From Amblyornis subalaris (lineage: Eukaryota > Chordata > Aves > Passeriformes > Ptilonorhynchidae): DNA of 64,000 nt. The DNA lies in assembly GCA_018881555.1 (NCBI GenBank), contig JACAXG010000130.1, forward strand, positions 1,448,036 through 1,512,035, read 5' to 3'. Position 1 is the stretch's first letter. Every line of letters starts with the position of its first letter. The notes under the pieces are model-generated. The model did not search any database, was not told where the DNA came from, and was given only the letters and a program-made list of their open reading frames with translations. Positions 33,835 through 43,958 of this stretch are shown here, in pieces. The translations under genes and the position numbers were made by a program.

Positions 33835-34070
33835 CCGGGAGAACAATCCCGGCCGGCGGGCGGCCGCCGGTGCCGCTGACCCGGCTCACCCGCATTGTTG
33901 AGCCCCCTCGGAGCGGCCGGAGCGGCTCCTCTCCGCCCGGGAACGCGGGCAGCGGATAAAGCCCTGGCGCGGCCGCTCCCTGCCCGGCGCGCGGCTCCGC
34001 CAGGCTGACAATGGGCACGACGCGGCCGCGGATCTCTTCCAGCGCCGATGAATTTTTTATGGACGCTCCG
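33835..34070. other. CpG island
   Basis: Dense CpG (cccggccggcgggcggccgc, gcgcggccgctccctgcccg, gacgcggccgcggatctctt) in about 235 bp. No recognised exon. It could be a promoter or CpG-rich enhancer. Confidence 0.6.
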
Positions 34071-34306
34071 GCCCGGCTGCAAAGGACGGGGCTGGAAATG
34101 GGAGCCCCCAGGGACNGAGCCCCGGGAAGGGTTTGTGTGGGATTCGGCCCTTCCCGAGCGCCCCTCTGGCCCTGTCTCGCTCCCAGAGCTGCCCAACTGC
34201 CCCATGGTGGGGCCCTCCTGGATCTGTCCCATAGGGAATGAAATCACCCCCTCACATCCCATTGCTGCCACACACTGGAGGGTTATACACAGACAGTGAA
34301 AAACCT

Positions 34307-34530
34307 GCCTTGATAACCCAAATCCAAACCCCGGCTTAATCAACCCGAATTCAAAGCCTGACTCAATCAACTCAAATCCAAACCCCAGGTTAATCAACCC
34401 ATATCTAAAACCTGGCTTAATCAACCCAAATCTAAAACCTGGCTTAATAACCAAAATCCAAACCCTGGCTTAATCAATCCAAATTCAAAACCTGGTTTAA
34501 TCAACCCAAATCTAAACCTGGCTTAGTCAA
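34307..34530. repeat. 27-bp tandem repeat, about eight copies
   Basis: Units of ggcttaatcaacccaaatct plus aaaacct recur at 34333, 34360, 34388, 34414, 34441, 34467, 34494 and 34520, with 26-28 bp spacing. Each unit carries a taatca core. The minus strand translates into a false 9-residue repeat. Confidence 0.93.
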
Positions 34531-34944
34531 AGCAAGGCCTCCCCTGGCTTTAAAAGGAAGCAAACATTGCAGCTGGAAGGAGGAGTGTGGAGGGAGGAGG
34601 CAAAGGAAAACGCACTCCCAGTTTGAATTTGTGCTGGATTAATGTAGGAGAGACTCTTTCACCCGGTGCCCCCATAATGATATCCCAAAGTTTCCCTCAG
34701 ATCCCGTTTCAGATGCTGGATACTCCAATCAGCCCCTGGATTCCTGCAGCTGCAAGCACGACCCAGAAGGAATAAGCTGGGGATAACTCCAGCTTTGCAC
34801 AACAAAGCTGCTCCCAGCAGCCCAGGGATGCTTCCCATGGCATCCCAGGGTGCGTCCCCAGCCTCCATTCCCAAGGGATCCTTTGCCAAATTCTTCCAGC
34901 CTCCATCACGGAGCACTGGCACACATGACACAGGGAGGATGTGC
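34531..34944. other. Unique sequence, nothing recognised
   Basis: Mixed sequence between two tandem arrays. No gene is seen. Confidence 0.35.
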
Positions 34945-35880
34945 AGGAAATGCGGGATGTGGGGATGCAGGGATGAGGGGACTCTGGGATGAGAGGATCC
35001 AGGGATGTAGGGATACATGGATGTAGGGATATAGAGACAAGGGGTGCAGGGATGTACAGACACAGGGATGCAGGGATGAGGGTATCCAGGGAAGTAGGGA
35101 TAGGGGATGATGGAAGAGGGATGAGGGGATGCAGGGATACAAGGATGCAGGGATGTAGGGAGACAAGGACGCACGGATGTGGAGATGAGGAGATACAGGG
35201 ATGTAGGAATACAGGGATGAGGGAATGCAGGGAGGTAGGGATACAGGGATGCAGGGATGTGGGAATGAGGCTATGCAGGGATGTAGAGACACAGAGATGT
35301 AGGGATACAGGGACGAGGGGATGCAGAGATGAGGGAATCCATGGATGTAAGAATACAGGGATGAGGGGATGCAGAGATGAGGGAATCNNNNNNNNNNNNN
35401 NNNNNNNNNNNNNNNNNNNNNNNNNNNNNNNNNNNNNNNNNNNNNNNNNNNNNNNNNNNNNNNNNNNNNNNNNNNNNNNNNNNNNNNNNNNNNNNNNNNN
35501 NNNNNNNNNNNNNNNNNNNNNNNNNNNNNNNNNNNNNNNNNNNNNNNNNNNNNNNNNNNNNNNNNNNNNNNNNNNNNNNNNNNNNNNNNNNNNNNNNAAG
35601 AATACAGGGATGAGGGGATGCTGAGATGAGGGAATCTGTGGATGTAAGAATACAGGGATGAGGGGACGCAGAGATGAGGGAATCCATGGCTGTAAGATTA
35701 CAGGGATGAGGGGATGCAGGGACACAGGGATACAGGGATGAGGGGCTGCAGGGGCACAGGGATGCAGGGATGAGGGGCTGCAGGGACACAAGGATACAGG
35801 GATGAGGGGCTGCAGGGGCACAGGGATGCAGGGATGAGGGGCTGCAGGGACACAAGGATACAGGGATGAGGGGCTACCTC
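34945..35880. repeat. Hierarchical 8/16/48/64-bp minisatellite
   Basis: The base word is an 8-mer like ggatgcag/ggatgagg. At 34945-35300 it is irregular. Around the gap, three 16-mers (atacagggatgagggg, atgcagagatgaggga, atccatggatgtaaga) form a 48-bp unit seen at 35349, 35598, 35646 and 35694. From about 35700, four 16-mers form a 64-bp unit (ggggcacaggg at 35751 and 35815). The long minus-strand frame of HPxIPSSL-type repeats across it is an artefact. Confidence 0.93.
35388..35597. other. Assembly gap, 210 N
   Basis: 210 consecutive Ns inside the 48-bp part of the minisatellite. Flanking 48-bp units start at 35349 and 35598, 249 bp apart, which is five units plus nine bases. The gap length is therefore probably an estimate, and the true copy number is unknown. 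Confidence 0.98.
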
Positions 35881-36039
35881 CTGTCCCGGCCCCTCTCAGC
35901 CCCGAGCCCGCGGTGCTGCCCCTCAGAGCCCCCAGCACTTCACCCACTCCTCATCCCCAGCCCTTTCCAGCAGCACTTCCAGGGAATCCATTCATCTCCG
36001 GGTAACCCCGTACCTCTCCAAACCTCTCCGTTGCCACTT

Positions 36040-36450
36040 AATTGTTCCTAACAGGTAAATCAAAGGTAAAAGAGAAGTAATTAATTTTCCAGCTCGGTTT
36101 TATTTTACTGTTACTGTTTGGAGAAAATAGAACTAAACCCCATTAGTGTTAAGGTAAGACCATGAAACAACATAATATAATGCAAGAAAGACATTTAATA
36201 GCGTGGAGGAATGTTAAATTACTAATTAACTCCAAGTTACAGGATAAAAAAGCCGAGTAATTTACAGGATTACTGCAATGTGCAGCTCAGATTGCCACGA
36301 GGGTCAGCTCGGGAGCATTTCCTGCTATTTCCTTCACTGGGGCGGTTATTGTGAAATTCCTCTCGCATTAAAATCTCCTGTCCTTACCCACAGTTCAGTG
36401 CTGCTAATTAGCAGCGCTCAGCTTTCCCCAGCAGTCATTTTTTTCCNTGT
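36040..36450. promoter_or_regulatory. Candidate conserved regulatory block
   Basis: Contains gaagtaattaattttccagc, aacataatataatgcaagaa, gttaaattactaattaactc and gccgagtaatttacaggatt. AT-rich, unique and without repeats. Confidence 0.42.
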
Positions 36451-36780
36451 GAAGCTGCCAAATGTTCCCAACTGCTCAAGATGCTCCCCGCTCCGAGTGT
36501 CCGGCTGCCCACCCCGGCCCCGGCAGGCTCGGCCCCGGCCGGGGCAAACCCCGGCAAAGCCTGGCTCCTGCTCTTTGTCTCGGCCGGGCGGCTTGGCAGA
36601 GCCCTTCTGGAGCCTTTGGCTGAGCTACAGAACTTAGCAATGTCTATTTTTTCCCTCCTCTCTTTTCCCAAAGACGCAAATCCTGCTCAGGCGCTCGACA
36701 CCGCGAGCTCTCCAAGCTGTGGGTTTTTCCCTTCAAAAGCGCCTGTTTCCACATTCTATTTAAACTCCTATTCAAACAAG
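36451..36780. other. GC-rich unique sequence
   Basis: GC-rich with moderate CpG (ggctcggccccggccggggc). A 107-codon plus-strand frame has no recognised domain. Confidence 0.35.
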
Positions 36781-37060
36781 AAAGCCAGGGAAGGCATCTT
36801 TTAGTTTTTACCTAAATATATAAGAAGAATGCCCGAACTTTGATCAATAATGGATTAAATAGACCGGGGGCACATCAAAGGCAGGAAGAGGAGCTGCTCC
36901 ACAGAAAGGCTCTGCTATCAAACAGCACTTTGTTGTCTTAAACACCGCTCAGATCTGCAGCGTTGCAGAGCTCGTGGCACATTCATGGGGGAGTTATGAA
37001 CGGCAGCAAAGAGTTTATTATTATTACTATCATTATTATTATTGTTATTATTGTTCGAAA
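36781..37060. promoter_or_regulatory. Candidate element with TCF/LEF-like pair
   Basis: Carries ctttgatcaataatgg (36838) and cacatcaaagg (36871), opposed TCF/LEF-type CTTTGAT motifs about 34 bp apart, then gctatcaaacagcactttgt. An (ATT)n-like run at 37012-37053 closes the block. Confidence 0.38.
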
Positions 37061-38044
37061 AGGGAAACAGAATCCAGCTCTGATTTTTCCTAACGAAACC
37101 CCAGCAGTCTGAAAAGGGAGAAACTCGGCCGGCAAGCGCAGAGCCTCCTCTTTTCCTCTCCCTTTTGTTGGCTTTATGACTAATTTATGTTTAACCTTCT
37201 GGAGAATCCATGGCCACAAGACACTTTCTCAAAAAAATTCAAAGCAACTTTGGCTGTGTCCAATAGCGGGGCAAAAGGTCTTGGGAGCTGGGAAGCGCTC
37301 GGGAATTGAAAGAGGCGGCACNATCTTCTTCACCTCCTCTTCACGGCACTGAGAGCAATCAGGAAACAACCACTAATTGCTTCATCAAAATTAAGCTTCT
37401 CCATCTTCATACCAATTATTTCNCCGTGGCTGTTTAGAGTTTCGTGTGCCTTCCATCCACACGCAGGGGAAAAAATAAAGCAGGGATGGGAATGGCAGCG
37501 CATTTCCCAGGATGATGGAAGCGGGGTTCGAATTTCAGGGTTCCTCTCTTCTATCTGGAATTCCTTCTTTGCATTCCCAAAGTTGCTCGAAACATAAAGC
37601 ACCTGGATGTCCTGCTCCTTCNTTTACACATGAGACAGGATTGTAAAATTTACTCAGGACAAGAGTGCAAAATTCCTTGNGCTGACAGGAATAAATCCGT
37701 GCAGTCGATGATCAAAACAGTAGCCCAAGGGTAACAAAGAACAAGTGTCAACCACATTTGCTCTGAAGTGCCACAAAAATCCCCCCTGGGAATTCCAATC
37801 ATGATGCTCTATAACTGTATTTATAGAAGTGGGTTTTTTTACAAAAAGGAGGGAATATAAAGGGCAAAAGGGCTATGCTTGGAGGATGAAGAACTTTTAA
37901 ACTGGTTTCATTTTTCCTTCAAAATATGATGATGNAGTATTTAAATGTGAATTTTAAAAGTGTTTAAAAAGAAGTGCATTACTCGGTGCTCAAAAATACC
38001 TCTTTTTTCCTCTGTGGTGTGCAGGGATCTGCATCCAATACCTA
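37061..38044. other. Unique, moderately AT-rich sequence
   Basis: No gene. The part at 37650-37990 is AT-rich (gatgnagtatttaaatgtg) and may include regulatory sequence. Several isolated Ns are present. Confidence 0.33.
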
Positions 38045-38135
38045 TTGGTGGATATATACATATATGTGTATCTATTATAGATGTATAAATACACTTATAT
38101 AAACACATATATATTATTATTTTTTATATATGGTG
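38045..38135. repeat. TA-rich low-complexity region
   Basis: Imperfect (TA)n and (TATG)n words (gatatatacatatatgtgta, aacacatatatattattatt). Confidence 0.8.
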
Positions 38136-39154
38136 TATCTATGCTGTGTGATTCAGGTGATAATCCTGGANTATTGTTTCTTTTTGGGAGCAAGATGCTC
38201 TCCATGTTCCTGATGGATGACAAATCCCTCCCCGCACGTCCCAACGAGAGCAGCATTCCCTTCCCCGATCCCTGCTGGACTTCCCAGATCCCTGCAATGT
38301 GTTTTCCATGGAGCACATGTTTAACCCCATTTCTGTGTGGCAGAAATAGCACTGAGCACCCCAGTGCGTGCTGGAGCCAGGGGAGTCAAGCCCAGGTTTC
38401 TGCTCGCTGGGTTTGGGGGTTTTCCTGCACTTTATTGTGCTTCCACTCTTTCTTTCCATGCTCTGGTTCTGTCCACTAATTATTCCAGCACCATCTTCAC
38501 TCCTTTGCTGTGTCTTGGCAGGGAACAGAGTGACAGGAGTACACCATGGATATATTTGTAATATCAGCCTCGCATTTCTGTGGCACTGGGGAAGTTAAAC
38601 TGCATATGGGCAGAGGAGGCGACTCCTCTCCACGAGCCTCCAAAAATTCCTGGGTGCAGCTGATCATCTTCGATTATTTTTCCAGAAATGAGGTTTTTTT
38701 TCCCTGCTATCTGGCAGAGGCAGCCCATGAGGAGCCTGTTTCCATGCTGGCAAGGGTTCCTATCCCTGGGAATGATGAACTGCAGCCCACGGCACAGATC
38801 CTGCCTGTGCTCCCCGGGGGAAGGCACACACACACTGGGACGCAAANTTTCCGTGGGATTGAGAAGTGAGGCAAAGGAAGAAATAGAATAAATAGGGGGA
38901 AAATAAAATATTTAGTAGCCACTTTTCATGTAGTGGGAGTACAACAGGCCACAGCTCTCCACTCGTTCCCTGCTTTAAACCAAGCCCAGTTTAAAAGGCA
39001 CCGATCCTGGGGTTCCCCGAACTCTGCACAACTCCAGCAATTTGCTTTATGGGCTGGGATCATCCCAAAGTGTCTCACAGGTGCTGTCACCGTGGTGGTG
39101 TGAGCCCGAAAACACAGAAAACTTCCAGTTAAACGCGGTTTAAAACTCGACTGG
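38136..39154. other. Unique sequence, nothing recognised
   Basis: About 1 kb of mixed sequence. Frames up to 132 codons have no known domain and often overlap frames on the other strand. Confidence 0.35.
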
Positions 39155-39500
39155 NTTTTTTTTTTTTTTTACATCTCCTGATCTGCGATGCCGCATTCCC
39201 ACAGATTCCCGCCCATCCCGCTGGGCTCCATCCCCGCATCCCGTTAGGGTGCGCGCCCCGCCGGCGGCGCCCCGCGGGCTCCGGGACGGCAGCGCCCATC
39301 CCGGTGCCGTCCCTGGCGCCAGGCACGGCAGGGCTCATCCCCAGGGCCGTGCTCCCGCCGAGGGCAGCGGGGTGCTGGGGATGCTCGGGATGCTCGGGAT
39401 GAGCGGAGCCGGGAGCGGCCCTAATCGAAGTGGCAGAGCCGTCACCGTCCATCCATCGCTCCCAGCCCCTCCGCGGCGCTCACGGCTCCGGGAATAATCA
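39155..39500. other. CpG island after poly-T
   Basis: A T run (39155-39171) is followed by CpG-rich sequence (ggtgcgcgccccgccggcgg) and a short duplicated gatgctcgg at 39379-39399. No exon is recognised. Confidence 0.5.
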
Positions 39501-40180
39501 CTCTGATGCCGCACACTGTTCCCAGCCAGCCGGATCTGCCCGTGCCGGCTCCGTAAACAACCTCGGGAAAACACCTCGGACCTGCTCCCGCACGGAGTGA
39601 GCTCCCATTCCCGCATGGAAACGCGGTAAAGGGAATGACGGCACCGACAGCGAGCGCNCCCTGTGCGAGCAGCATTGTTATTCCCAACATTCCTCATTAA
39701 CGCTCGCATTCCAGGAGCGGGAAGCACACNAAGTGCTGGCTCCGAAGGCAGTGACCCTGCCCTGCACCCCTGGAGACGGCAGGAATCCCACCCGTATCCC
39801 GGCAGGAATTGCTGGGGAGATGATCCAGTTGCAGCGATGAACCAGCCCCGGGCAGGATGAGATGCAGCAGGGCAGGAATTACCCGCAGAAAGGAAAAGTC
39901 TGCAAAGGGACCGCGAGCAGAGCTGGGGGCAGCAGCAGGATGAGCATTTATACCAACGCAAGAACACTTTAAAAAAAAATCCTGCTAAAATGCTGGATTC
40001 AAACAGCCCTGAGAAGTTCAAACACCAATTTCTCGGTTTTACCCACTGAATTTAACTCAGTTTTTTGAAAACCTCCCTGCTCTGAAATGAATTTAAAAGC
40101 AATTGGAGCAAAATGCTTCCTTCCTGTAACAACAATTCAGATAAAGTTCATTAAATCGGAAAATCTCCTGGTGAAGGGAT
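39501..40180. other. Unique sequence, moderately CpG-rich
   Basis: No gene. The last 180 bases are AT-rich (ggttttacccactgaattta, ttcagataaagttcattaaa). Confidence 0.33.
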
Positions 40181-40181
40181 G

Positions 40182-40196
40182 AGGGTTAGGGTTAGG
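40182..40196 (+). repeat. Short telomere-like motif
   Basis: agggttagggttagg contains two and a half vertebrate telomere units (TTAGGG). It is too short to claim an interstitial telomere. Confidence 0.7.
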
Positions 40197-40201
40197 CGAA
40201 G

Positions 40202-40423
40202 GTGAAGCCTGTGGGTTTGGGGAGGGATTCTCCAACCCAGTGTCCAATTTATGTTGATTTTAAAAAGTGTTCGAATAACAGATCCAACCTCAATAACTCC
40301 GAACTCTCACTAGAAGAAGACAAACTTTTGGAAGTTTTACAGGTTATGTTTCCTGACTGTGGATCCTTCATGGAAAATGACGCCNTGAGTGTATTTCTAA
40401 GCCTTTTCATTCCTCGAATGTGA
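40202..40423 (+). other. Possible small exon, unrecognised (candidate only)
   Basis: A 73-codon frame starts with a non-ATG codon (gtg). It encodes a stretch with protein-like composition (SELSLEEDKLLEVLQVMFP, hydrophobic residues spaced as in a helix) and has one N-containing codon. An internal cag/gtt at about 40342 could be a donor-like site. No family is recognised and no clear acceptor precedes it. It may simply be an AT-rich non-coding element. Confidence 0.12.
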
Positions 40424-40479
40424 AGATCCACACTTCCAGGCAACACACTTCCAGAGCCTGCAGGAAAACAGGGAAATGT

Positions 40480-40660
40480 AGGGAAACGAGCTAATCAGTG
40501 TTATGCTGGAATTACATAATAAAAAAATTGCAACTAATTCGATTTTAAACAAATAACCTGTTGTGTCTCACAAAGTTAGAAACTCAACTGCTTGTTCGAT
40601 TTGGACACACTGAGATAATCTGAGCGCTTAAAAAAGAATTTCTGGTATTTCAGGACTTAA
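40480..40660. promoter_or_regulatory. AT-rich candidate conserved element
   Basis: Contains cgagctaatcagtgttatgc, ggaattacataataaaaaaa, gcaactaattcgattttaaac and ctgagataatctgagcgc. Confidence 0.32.
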
Positions 40661-41138
40661 CTGCAGCTAAAACACGCCTGAATCACGAGCAGATAGAGCC
40701 TGAGAGGACACTGATCTCCAACTCCAGCAGCTGCTGCCTTCTGGGAGCCGAGGAATTTTAATTTCCCTGTTGAATCAGAGCCCCAAACGTCTGCACTCGT
40801 CTCACCACTAATTAATGCAGCGCTCGGGCTGCGCTGACTGCACCGGCACACGCTTTTGGGGCTGCCTGNGTGGTTTGCACTTCAGAAATTCTCATCACTG
40901 GCTTCATGTAATTATTGGAGCCCAGCNCCTTTGCTTCCCGAAATGCCAGTGCTGGTGCCAGCGCCGTGGGGAACCAGGGTCACTCCAGGCCAGGGTCGCA
41001 ACCACGGAGGACACCCAGGTCCTTCCTCTGGCTGTGCTCAGGGTCTGCTGGTCACTCCTGTCCGCTGCTCTTCCCAGGAAAGTCACAGAATCTCTCCTTG
41101 AGGGCTTGCACAATTTGTGCTTTGAGCCTTCCTGCCTG
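40661..41138. other. Unique sequence, nothing recognised
   Basis: Mixed composition, two Ns, no gene. Confidence 0.35.
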
Positions 41139-41188
41139 CCTTCCTTCCTTCCTTCCTTCCTTCCTTCCTTCCTTCCTTCCTTCCTTCC
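41139..41188. repeat. (CCTT)n tetranucleotide repeat
   Basis: About twelve ccttccttcc-type units without interruption. Confidence 0.95.
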
Positions 41189-42049
41189 ATCCCAACTTTC
41201 CTGCAATCCCAGAAACCCAGGAACAACACCCAGAGGAGCTGCTGTGCCGAACTGGCAGAAGCACTGGAGGGGATCCCCCCAGGAGCCCCAAATCTGCTCC
41301 TTTTACACCCACCCAGCCACTGCCAGAAGCCGAAATGAATCCTCCCAGCCCACTCAGACCTCCCTGGTGTTATCTCCACAGGCTCCTGCTGAACACCACA
41401 TCCCTTGGGAGCCTTCCTGGAGAGGAGGGAAGGTCCCCCAACCATGGATTGCTCCTCTCCCATCCCTTGCTCCATCGGCCAAAGCCAGGCCAGNGAGGTC
41501 TCACATCTCCCTGAACACTCCAAACCCAGCAGCTCCTGCCCAGAGCTGGTACCTTAAACACTCACATGGACAATTCCCACCTATTTTCCAAACNCAGCTC
41601 CAGAGCAGGAATTTTTGGTCCTGTGAACCTTGAGTCTTGCACAAGGCCTGGCCAGGCTGCACTCCCCCGGAGACGACAGCAGGGCAAAGCCCCGAGCCCA
41701 GTGTTACACCCTAAAGTGTTTGGATTTATTCTCCCCCTGACATCCAGCTCGTGCTCCACAATTTTTAATCTTCTTTATGCCAAAATAACCATTTTTTTGG
41801 TGCACACGAGTAATGAATTCCAGGCNTTGCATTTTAACTCTTGGTTCTCCCCGAGAAACCTGGCAAATGTCACGTTCTGAATTCCTCCTAGGAGCGGGAG
41901 AGCAGAGAAGGAGCTGGGGGTTCTCACCCTGTTTGATCTGTGACCGGGAGCTTCTCTGCTCCTCAAAGCCCCTCCCAAATTTCCAGGAAGCGCAGGGAAA
42001 TTTGCAGCCCGGCAGCTCCCGCGGAGCGCCATAAATAGAAGGGGAAAAG
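41189..42049. other. Unique sequence, nothing recognised
   Basis: Mixed sequence. A 272-codon plus-strand frame (40815-41633) crosses the CCTT repeat and has no recognisable domain. Confidence 0.35.
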
Positions 42050-42480
42050 AGCAGGGAAGAGGGAAAATCCCCGAGCCGGCCCCGAGCGCCGCCCCAGCTG
42101 CGCAGCCGACGGGCGCAACGCCGAGCCGGCCTCTTAAATATTATGACACGGGGAAAATCACACTGTGCCTTAACCTATCAACAAAGGAGCAAAGCAATTA
42201 CAGAGCTAAACACGGGCGAGGAAGACCCAATAAAGAGAAATCCAAGAAAATTTGGTGAAAATTCTTAGGGGGCCTCGCAATGTTTAATCACGCTTCGGGC
42301 CTAAATTAATATTCTGCTTCTAATTCAAAAGGCTGAACCGCCGAGGTACATCTTTTGGGTGTTTTTAATAACCAGAGTACAACACGCCGCGAATTAGCAG
42401 CTGCTCGGGCTGGGATTTTACTCTTGCTTTGCTTGCTCAAGTAAAGCAGTTAATATTGGTATAATCACCCCACCAACATT
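42050..42480. promoter_or_regulatory. CpG patch plus conserved-looking element
   Basis: CpG-rich sequence at 42060-42135 (gagccggccccgagcgccgc) leads into AT-rich sequence with cttaaatattatgacacgg, tgtttaatcacgcttcggg, cctaaattaatattctgct and gcagttaatattggtataat. Confidence 0.42.
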
Positions 42481-43594
42481 AGGCAGACACAAGGACAGAG
42501 GGNTTTTTTTTTTTTTTCCGTATTGTAACGTAGAATATAAAAAAAAAGAAAAAAAAAATGAAACCCAGATTTAGAAATTCCTGCGTGTATTAGGTGATTT
42601 TTCTTAGGCAGTTTCAATAAAACAAAAAAAAAATTGTTATATTCAGGCATTTTCTAAAACAAACGGTAGATTAAAGAGTGCATAAACACATGGAAGACTG
42701 GAAAAAATCCCATCGTGTGCTGCTTCCCACTGCTATCCAAGTGACACGAGAAATATTTATGGAAATAAATCCATCCTGTTGGAATTGGTGGAAAAACCCC
42801 CTCCACAAAGCTGAAAGCCTTGGTTGGTGGATTGGATTCTGTTTGGTTTGGTTTTCTCCTGCCCTGGGTATTTCCAATGTGTCACTGGGTGAGATTCCTG
42901 GTTCTACGTCTGGTTTGTGGAACAACCCATCCCAAGTGATATTTATTTACCCATTCTGCAGATAGACTTGGAATAATCCCGTGCAGTTGTCAGGGAGAAA
43001 GAGAATTTTCCCTAAAATAAATCAGAAGCAGAGATTGGGAAGCTCAAAAATGTGAAACAAAAGGACATTTCAGCTCCCAAATTTGTTACTGCTGCTCCGG
43101 TGTCACAGAACAGCCCAGGAATTCCAGAGCCGGCCTCACCTGGAGTTTGCACCACTTCAGCTTGGACACTGAGAAAATCCNTGAAATTCAGCACGCAGAT
43201 TCCCATTTCCAAGCAATTCCCACTTAAAACTGCAGCCCAAGGAGCCTGGAGCCACGCTGACCACACACAACATTCCACAAAATTAAACTCCTGTTTCTGC
43301 CCAGCCCAGGTTCTGCTGAACTGGTTGTGCTAAGAAGAAAATAGCAAATCTATGGAGATGGGAAGGAGGGTGGGAAGAAAGGATGGGAAGGAGATTTTCT
43401 GTCCGAGACAAGAAGAATCCCCTCCTGGGAGTGCTTTTATCGGATATCTGAGTGTTTCTGTACCTCTGCAGTTGGTGTTGGTGGTGCCACTCTGTGTTAG
43501 GAACTGTCACAAGATAAAGAACAAAGCCAGGCTGGGTGGGGAATGCATGGGGAGAGCCCTGGGGACAAGGACCTGGGAATGTTGGTGGATGAGA
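42481..43594. other. Unique sequence with poly-T/poly-A runs
   Basis: A T run at 42504-42517 and an A-rich tract at 42538-42558. The rest is ordinary sequence with no gene. Confidence 0.35.
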
Positions 43595-43958
43595 GGTTCC
43601 ACCAAGGGCTGGAGCCCCTCNGCTCTGAAGCCAGGCTGGGAGAGCTGGGAATGTTAACCTGGAGAAGAATAGGATCCAGGGAGAGCTCAGAGCCCCTTCC
43701 AGTGCCTAAAGGGGCTCCAGGAGAGCTGGAGAGGGACTTGGGACAAGGCATGGAGGGACAGGACACAGGGAATGGCTTCCCACTGCCAGAAGGCAGGGAG
43801 AGATGGGATATTGGGAAGGAATTCCTGGCTGGGAGGGTGGGGAGGCCCTGGCACAGGTTTCCCAGAGAAGCTGTGGCTGCCCCTGGATCCCTGGCAGTGT
43901 CCAAGGCCGGGTTGGACGGGCCTTGGAGCAGCCTGGGATAGTGGGAGGTGTCCCTGCC
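43595..43958 (+). mobile_element. CR1 LINE 3' end
   Basis: Begins near tccaccaagggctggagccc and includes ccttccagtgcctaaagggg, ggacaggacacagggaatgg and gcacaggtttcccagagaag. It ends abruptly at gtgggaggtgtccctgcc, so it lacks the usual last ~70 bp. The copy at 4645 is the closest relative. Confidence 0.9.

Noticed and set aside
33786..34454. 222-codon minus-strand frame with GFGFGLI-like repeats
   Set aside because: It combines the 27-bp repeat with a CpG island and shows no unique recognised domain.
34709..35947. 412-codon minus-strand frame rich in HPxIPSSL repeats
   Set aside because: It is a translation of the 8/16/48-bp minisatellite across an assembly gap of Ns, with no unique domain.
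37495..37530. tRNA-like T-loop gggttcgaatt
   Set aside because: The bases around it do not form a T stem, and no acceptor or anticodon arm is found at the right distance.
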